A stretch of 64,000 nucleotides of DNA, from assembly GCA_964552465.1 (NCBI GenBank), contig CAZKGR010000011.1, positions 31,672 to 95,671 of the forward strand, given 5' to 3'. The notes beneath the pieces were generated by a model. The model was not told the DNA's origin, searched no databases, and saw only the letters and a program-made list of their open reading frames with translations. The translations under genes were made by a program, and so were the position numbers. Below, piece after piece: positions 59,856 to 64,000 of this stretch. Positions within the stretch are counted from its first letter, which is position 1, and each line of letters starts with the position of its first letter. The stretch is from BMS3BBIN04 sp964552465 (lineage in GTDB: Bacteria > Electryoneota > Electryoneia > Electryoneales > Electryoneaceae).

Positions 59856-60083
59856 TCAGCCGTTGTCTTCAAAAATAGCCTGCATGTTGAACTCAAAATA
59901 CTCAGGCATACAATATTGGCAGCCGCTGTATTCCTTGTTCATCGGATCATCGAGGAAGCGGTCAACGCCACCTATGGTATAGATTTTTTTCCGACGGTCC
60001 TTGGCAATTTTGCCGATATGACATTCGTACCGAGGGCTGGACATGTCGTGCACGATCTTTTTGTCCAGGTCAGTGATCCACAT
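59856..60083 (-). CDS. Small Cys-containing protein heading the operon
   Basis: A 75-residue protein of unknown family. It is acidic/aromatic with three Cys: YEC near the middle and a C-x2-C in SGCQYCMPEYFEF near the end, with His in IVHD and CHIGK, so a small metal site is possible. The ATG at 60083 has an excellent GGAGG ribosome site 4 bases ahead; the longer frame to 60293 overlaps the divergent addB-like start and is not supported. It is the first gene of the apparent seven-gene minus-strand operon, with the eIF2B-like gene starting 3 bases after its stop. Confidence 0.7.
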   Translation of the reverse strand: MWITDLDKKIVHDMSSPRYECHIGKIAKDRRKKIYTIGGVDRFLDDPMNKEYSGCQYCMPEYFEFNMQAIFEDNG

Positions 60084-60291
60084 AAATCCTCCATACACGT
60101 TCAGCGGGTTACTCCAAATATCGCACTCCGGTTGATCGGGCGCAAGTTCGGAAGGTGCAGGAGTGAAACTGTGGGGCGGGTTTGCGGGCTCTCGCTGGCT
60201 TGTTGGCGACGCTGTCTCGAGATGATGGTTGAAACGTCTTTCTTTGACAACCCGGTCGCAGGCAAGCAAAAAACACCGTACTTTGCACGGC
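60084..60291. promoter_or_regulatory. Divergent promoter region of the operon and the addB-like gene
   Basis: 208 bases between divergent starts. Both promoters must lie here, but no confident -35/-10 pairs were picked out. Confidence 0.45.
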
Positions 60292-63200
60292 ATGGGCGAA
60301 CTTTATCTGTGGACCGGACTGCCGGATTCAGGAAGATTCACGGCCGCGGTTGAACAAACCATCGAGTCAGCACAAATCGGGAGCTGCACCTGGTGGATGG
60401 TCAACACGCGCCGTCATGCTGATCGCATCGAAAACGCGTTGTTGAACGCCAAGCCCAACGGGGTGTCTGGCATCAGCGTGATCCTCGCCGGACAGCTCGC
60501 TCAACACATTCTGGCTGATATCGGCACAACCCAAAACGCGGTTTCGCCAAGTGTACGTGAGCTGGTGTTTCGCGCGCTGATGGGTGACAGCGAATATCGT
60601 GACCGTTGGAATCCGCCGGACAGCGCCGGCTGGGCACGTAAAGCATCGCAGCTGTACGAGCGTATGCACGGCGCTGTTGATAACCCGGTTTCGGGCGAAA
60701 CGCTTGATGTTCGCATTCCATGGATGCGCGAGCTGTTTCGTCGCTATGACGCTTGGCTTGTTGGTCAGAATCATGTTGATGAAGCGTTGTTGCCGGGAAT
60801 CGCGGGGGGCGTAATTCGTGACAGCGGCGCCCGTTTACCCGACAGGCTGATACTTGATCGGCTGCCAGAGCCGTCTGTAAGCATAACCGACCTGTTAACG
60901 GTTGTCTCAGAGAATGTGACACACACAACCGTTATTGCGGATTATTCGGCTGGAGTTAATGCAACAAGCGCGAGCGAGTGGGTTAACCAATGGGTTAAAG
61001 GTCGCGACCCGATATCTATTCAAACGTTCCCCAGCCCGGCGGTTACAACGGCGTTCGCAAAAGCCGTCTTCACTTCTTTCGACCACAACCCCAATCCCAA
61101 CGACACCAGGATCTGGTTTCACCCATCAGAAACGGATGAAATCACCCACGTTTTGCGCGACGCTGCGGTGAGGGTACATGATCAGGATTTGGACGAATCC
61201 GATCTCGCGATTGTTTGTACTGACTTTGGCACAACGTTCCCCCGGCTCCATGAGCTTGCGCCGCACTATGGTTTGAGGCTGGACGCATCTCGCGCATGGC
61301 CAATGTCTGCCCGCCCTTTAACCGCGCTGGTTTTGGACCTGTTGATCCTGCGAACACAGGGCTTCGAGCGGTCGCGTCTGATGTCGCTCCTGCTGAATCC
61401 GTTGGTCCGGTACGACGGACGACTGGGTGATGAAACCAACGTGTTGTTGTTGGACACAACGGCCAGAGATGCGGGAATCCGTGGAGGTCGCGGCACATTT
61501 GAACGCGAGTGGCGGCGACCGTTGGAACGAGCAATCGAACACATAAGCGTCCCGCGCAGCATTCCCGACGATCCAGAGGCTGAAGATCGGGTCAATCAGG
61601 CCGCGCAATGGTCGTCCAAGCGATTACGGTCGCTCGTCGGCGAACTGGATGATGTGGTCAGCCTGATCAGCGAGCTACCTAACCCATGCACCGGGAAAGC
61701 TGTTCAAGATTGGGTTGACAAATGCTTAACCGAGTTGCGCGTATTTCCACGAACACACACCAAATCAGGCTTATTTGACGAGTTTGACGAGCGACTGACG
61801 TACGGCCGTCTCAAGGTTTTGTTCGAGAATTTGCACCAGGTGAAGGGAGTCGGTGGTGAAAAACGAACCTTGGCGACGTGGACCGATTTGATTCAACAGG
61901 GTTTGCAACGGCTATCAGTCAGTGAACCACGCCGAATTCGTGCGGGCATTCCCGTATTGTCACCAGCGGATTTACCCGGGTTACAAGTTAGAGCACTGTA
62001 CGTGATTGGCCTGACCGACCAGGCGTGGCCACCCCCACCAGAAATTGATTTGGTTCAACCTTTTGTTGCGTCGAGTAAGGCGCAGTTGGCGCAGGCGCGC
62101 GCCTTGATGTTGAACGCGTTGCTGTGCGCGGATCATGTGCGCCTGAGTTGTCCATGCCCACAATCCGGCGAGCACAAAGCGACGCCCGCGCCGTTGCTGC
62201 TCGATTTGGTTACCGCGGAGGTGGGCGAGGTTGACGACTGGTTTGCAAACGACAACAACCGCGACGAATTCATCAGCGCGCTGGAATTGCTTCCCGTTTT
62301 AAGCGACCAGCTTACGACGTCGAATATTGAAGCGCGCGAGGTTGGAATTAAGCGTTACGCGGCGGCTTCTGCACAACCCGGCCCCACCGTATGGTCTATG
62401 GTGTATCACGGAATAAGGACAGAGCACATAAGGCAAGACCCGATGTCTTTGACGCGCTTTGAAGGCCAACTCTTCGATACGGAAGTAGGAGATGCGGTCG
62501 CAGAACGGTTCGGTGGGGCACAGGTCAGCCCGACACGTCTCGATACCTACGCTCAATGCCCGATGCGTTTCTTTCACAAATACGTACTTGGGGTTGACCG
62601 TTTACGCGACTTGGAAGATGAAGTTGATCCGCTGACACTTGGCAGTCTGGTTCACGACATCCTGTCGGATACGGTTCTGAAGTTGCGCGAATTGCGCGGC
62701 AGTAAACGTATCGACATCGGCGAAGATCCTGATCAAACAGCGCGGGTGATGTGTGAGGTCGCCGAAGCACATTTGGAAAAAATCGGCAACCCTTCGGTGT
62801 ATTGGGATCTGTTGGTCCACGATCTGCTTGGCGGACTTCTTGACGACCGTTCTCCGGGCCGACTGAAGTTCTTGTTGAACAAGGAGCTGACAGATGCAAA
62901 ACGGTCGGCGCTGAAGGGCGAGATTATTACTCATGTGGAAGCCAGTTTCGGCATGCCGCCAGAGGGTGGGGGCGATCCGTTGTTCGCCGAGCCATTGAGG
63001 ATTGAGCGTGACGGTGAGGTGGTGGAATTTCGTGGCCGCATTGACCGTATCGGGCTACATCCAGACAAAGGCTGGCGGGTTTGGGACTACAAGACGGGCG
63101 AAAAGACGCCAGCATCCTTGGAAACAATGAAGCAGGGGTTGAAATTCCAGCTTCCGGTGTATTTGTGGGCGTTGCAAAAAGCGGTCGAAGACGGTGTTGT

Positions 63201-63555
63201 AACCGATATTTCTGATATCGACCTGGCCGGATTTATCATGCTGACAAAGGAAAAAACAACTCTTGGCGGAAAGCTGGACGTCAAGAATTTTTCGGAGTTT
63301 TCTGAAGCCCTGCAGGATCGGGTGTTTGAGCTGCAGAATTCGGTTCGCGCGGGTCGATTTCATCATCCGCTAAGTCAGGACGACAAGCTGTGTTCGGATG
63401 GCAAATACAACAACTGTCCATATCGGAGCGCATGCCGCCGCGACCATTTCCTGTTCAGACAACGTGAGACAATGCTCGATCGCGACGCGCTTGAACACGC
63501 ATATCTGTTTGATTTTCAACCAACTCTTCTCGATCGGCGAGAGGGGGTGGTGTGA
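60292..63555 (+). CDS. addB: AddB-like PD-(D/E)XK nuclease/inactivated helicase
   Basis: A 1087-residue protein of the AddB type. The N-terminal helicase-like fold has a degenerate nucleotide loop (LYLWTGLPDSGRFTAAV in place of GxGKT). The C-terminal nuclease domain (about residues 740-1070) is marked by TRLDTYAQCPMRFFHKYVLG, GSLVHDILSD and the catalytic core EFRGRIDRIGL ... VWDYKTGEKTP. Cysteines in YAQCPMRFF, DDKLCSDGK, YNNCPYRS and SACRRD are placed to bind the 4Fe-4S cluster that staples the AddB nuclease domain. With AddA it should resect double-strand breaks. No clear ribosome site precedes the ATG at 60292, so the start is uncertain. Its stop overlaps the next start (TGATG). Confidence 0.88.
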   Translation: MGELYLWTGLPDSGRFTAAVEQTIESAQIGSCTWWMVNTRRHADRIENALLNAKPNGVSGISVILAGQLAQHILADIGTTQNAVSPSVRELVFRALMGDSEYRDRWNPPDSAGWARKASQLYERMHGAVDNPVSGETLDVRIPWMRELFRRYDAWLVGQNHVDEALLPGIAGGVIRDSGARLPDRLILDRLPEPSVSITDLLTVVSENVTHTTVIADYSAGVNATSASEWVNQWVKGRDPISIQTFPSPAVTTAFAKAVFTSFDHNPNPNDTRIWFHPSETDEITHVLRDAAVRVHDQDLDESDLAIVCTDFGTTFPRLHELAPHYGLRLDASRAWPMSARPLTALVLDLLILRTQGFERSRLMSLLLNPLVRYDGRLGDETNVLLLDTTARDAGIRGGRGTFEREWRRPLERAIEHISVPRSIPDDPEAEDRVNQAAQWSSKRLRSLVGELDDVVSLISELPNPCTGKAVQDWVDKCLTELRVFPRTHTKSGLFDEFDERLTYGRLKVLFENLHQVKGVGGEKRTLATWTDLIQQGLQRLSVSEPRRIRAGIPVLSPADLPGLQVRALYVIGLTDQAWPPPPEIDLVQPFVASSKAQLAQARALMLNALLCADHVRLSCPCPQSGEHKATPAPLLLDLVTAEVGEVDDWFANDNNRDEFISALELLPVLSDQLTTSNIEAREVGIKRYAAASAQPGPTVWSMVYHGIRTEHIRQDPMSLTRFEGQLFDTEVGDAVAERFGGAQVSPTRLDTYAQCPMRFFHKYVLGVDRLRDLEDEVDPLTLGSLVHDILSDTVLKLRELRGSKRIDIGEDPDQTARVMCEVAEAHLEKIGNPSVYWDLLVHDLLGGLLDDRSPGRLKFLLNKELTDAKRSALKGEIITHVEASFGMPPEGGGDPLFAEPLRIERDGEVVEFRGRIDRIGLHPDKGWRVWDYKTGEKTPASLETMKQGLKFQLPVYLWALQKAVEDGVVTDISDIDLAGFIMLTKEKTTLGGKLDVKNFSEFSEALQDRVFELQNSVRAGRFHHPLSQDDKLCSDGKYNNCPYRSACRRDHFLFRQRETMLDRDALEHAYLFDFQPTLLDRREGVV

Positions 63556-63936
63556 TGGCGGAACAAGTCAATTTCACTGAAAACCAGCTTCGCGCGTTGG
63601 ATCTCAATTCTGGCAAACTGGTCGTCGCCGGAGCCGGGTCCGGCAAAACGACCGTACTGGCGGAACGGTATCTCCGTCTGCTGGAAAGCGGGCTGGAGCC
63701 GTCACAAATTGTCGCGATGACTTTTACTCGCAAGGCCGCCGCATCGTTGCGGGCAAAGGTCTACGCGGAAATTCAGAGGCGAGAAACCGAGGATTCTGGA
63801 CAAGCAGTAGAATGGCGCGAACGCCGTGACGCCATGCGTGACGCACGCATTTCCACCATTCATTCCTTCTGCGGTAATATTCTCAGGGCGTATCCACAAT
63901 TGTCGGGTGTAGATCTCGGTGGTCGCCGTATCATTA

Positions 63937-63946
<10 letters not shown>
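63555..63946 (+). CDS. addA: AddA-like UvrD/Rep-family helicase, N-terminal part (runs into the poly-G end)
   Basis: About 130 residues of the N-terminus of a superfamily 1A helicase. It has the Q-motif (NFTENQLRAL), Walker A AGAGSGKTTVLAERY, motif Ia MTFTRKAAASLRAKV and the RISTIHSFCGNILRAYP segment typical of RecB/AddA. The start ATG at 63555 overlaps the addB stop by one base. The frame stays open to the A10 run at 63937, after which the sequence turns into poly-G and the protein cannot be followed. The remainder of the gene (normally over 1000 residues) is missing from the window. The pair should form the AddAB complex for double-strand break repair. Confidence 0.88.

Positions 63947-64000
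<54 letters not shown>

Noticed and set aside
59856..60293. Longer 145-codon version of the small Cys protein
   Set aside because: The extra N-terminus is Pro/Arg-rich, has no ribosome site and overlaps the divergent addB-like start; the ATG at 60083 has a strong GGAGG site.

Overview
This is a 64 kb piece of a bacterial chromosome of moderate GC content, almost certainly from an uncultured member of the FCB superphylum (the Bacteroidota/Fibrobacterota/KSB1/Zixibacteria/Electryoneota-like radiation). The main evidence is five large secreted proteins that end in a type IX-style sorting domain with a YPNPFNPT core. Supporting evidence is double-membrane physiology: an Mla/MCE lipid transport operon, an outer-membrane barrel candidate, lipoproteins and a SPOR protein. 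No finer assignment is possible from the sequence alone. The last ~60 bases (A10 then a G run) look like a sequencing or assembly artefact, not genome.

Layout. 1-1758: two overlapping GT4 glycosyltransferases, the first cut by the window start. 1895-6314: MlaE (with STAS domain), MlaF, MlaD and a PqiC-like lipoprotein, then a capsule/sulfotransferase-like gene in tight overlap. 6315-10629 (minus): barrel candidate, rex, gyrA. 11114-16482: aldo/keto reductase, secreted propeller-like protein, YigZ, CNNM/CBS protein, SPOR protein. 16745-28737: an exported-protein block with a subtilase, a LVIVD propeller, a multidomain protein, a secreted M3 peptidase and a DUF1566 protein. 28893-34746: methyltransferase, a histidine kinase-like protein without an ATPase domain, a PAS-only protein, a ParA/MinD-like ATPase and an AlkD-like repair protein. 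34763-46720: clpB, a basic winged-helix-like protein, a small Cys protein, a beta-helix lipoprotein, an AlkA-like glycosylase, another sorting-domain protein, a GT2 and a degenerate NtrC-type regulator. 47447-53546: the replication origin region, dnaA - dnaN - dciA - gyrB, with DnaA-box clusters on both sides of dnaA and no recF. 53749-60083 (minus): an apparent seven-gene operon of unknown function. 60292-end: addB-like and addA-like recombination nuclease/helicase genes, the second running off the end.

Most interesting is the minus-strand operon 60083-53749. It encodes a 75-aa Cys protein, an eIF2B/MtnA-fold protein, a glycosyltransferase-like protein and four membrane-anchored paralogues whose lengths alternate long/short/long/short, as if a two-gene unit had been duplicated. 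The glycosyltransferase-like gene also carries in frame a copy of a dispersed intergenic repeat. Beyond the genes, the window is rich in palindromic intergenic repeats of several families. Five of its exported proteins share an unnamed Ig-like module, which in four of them sits just upstream of the sorting domain. No tRNA, rRNA, CRISPR array, prophage or insertion-sequence transposase was found.
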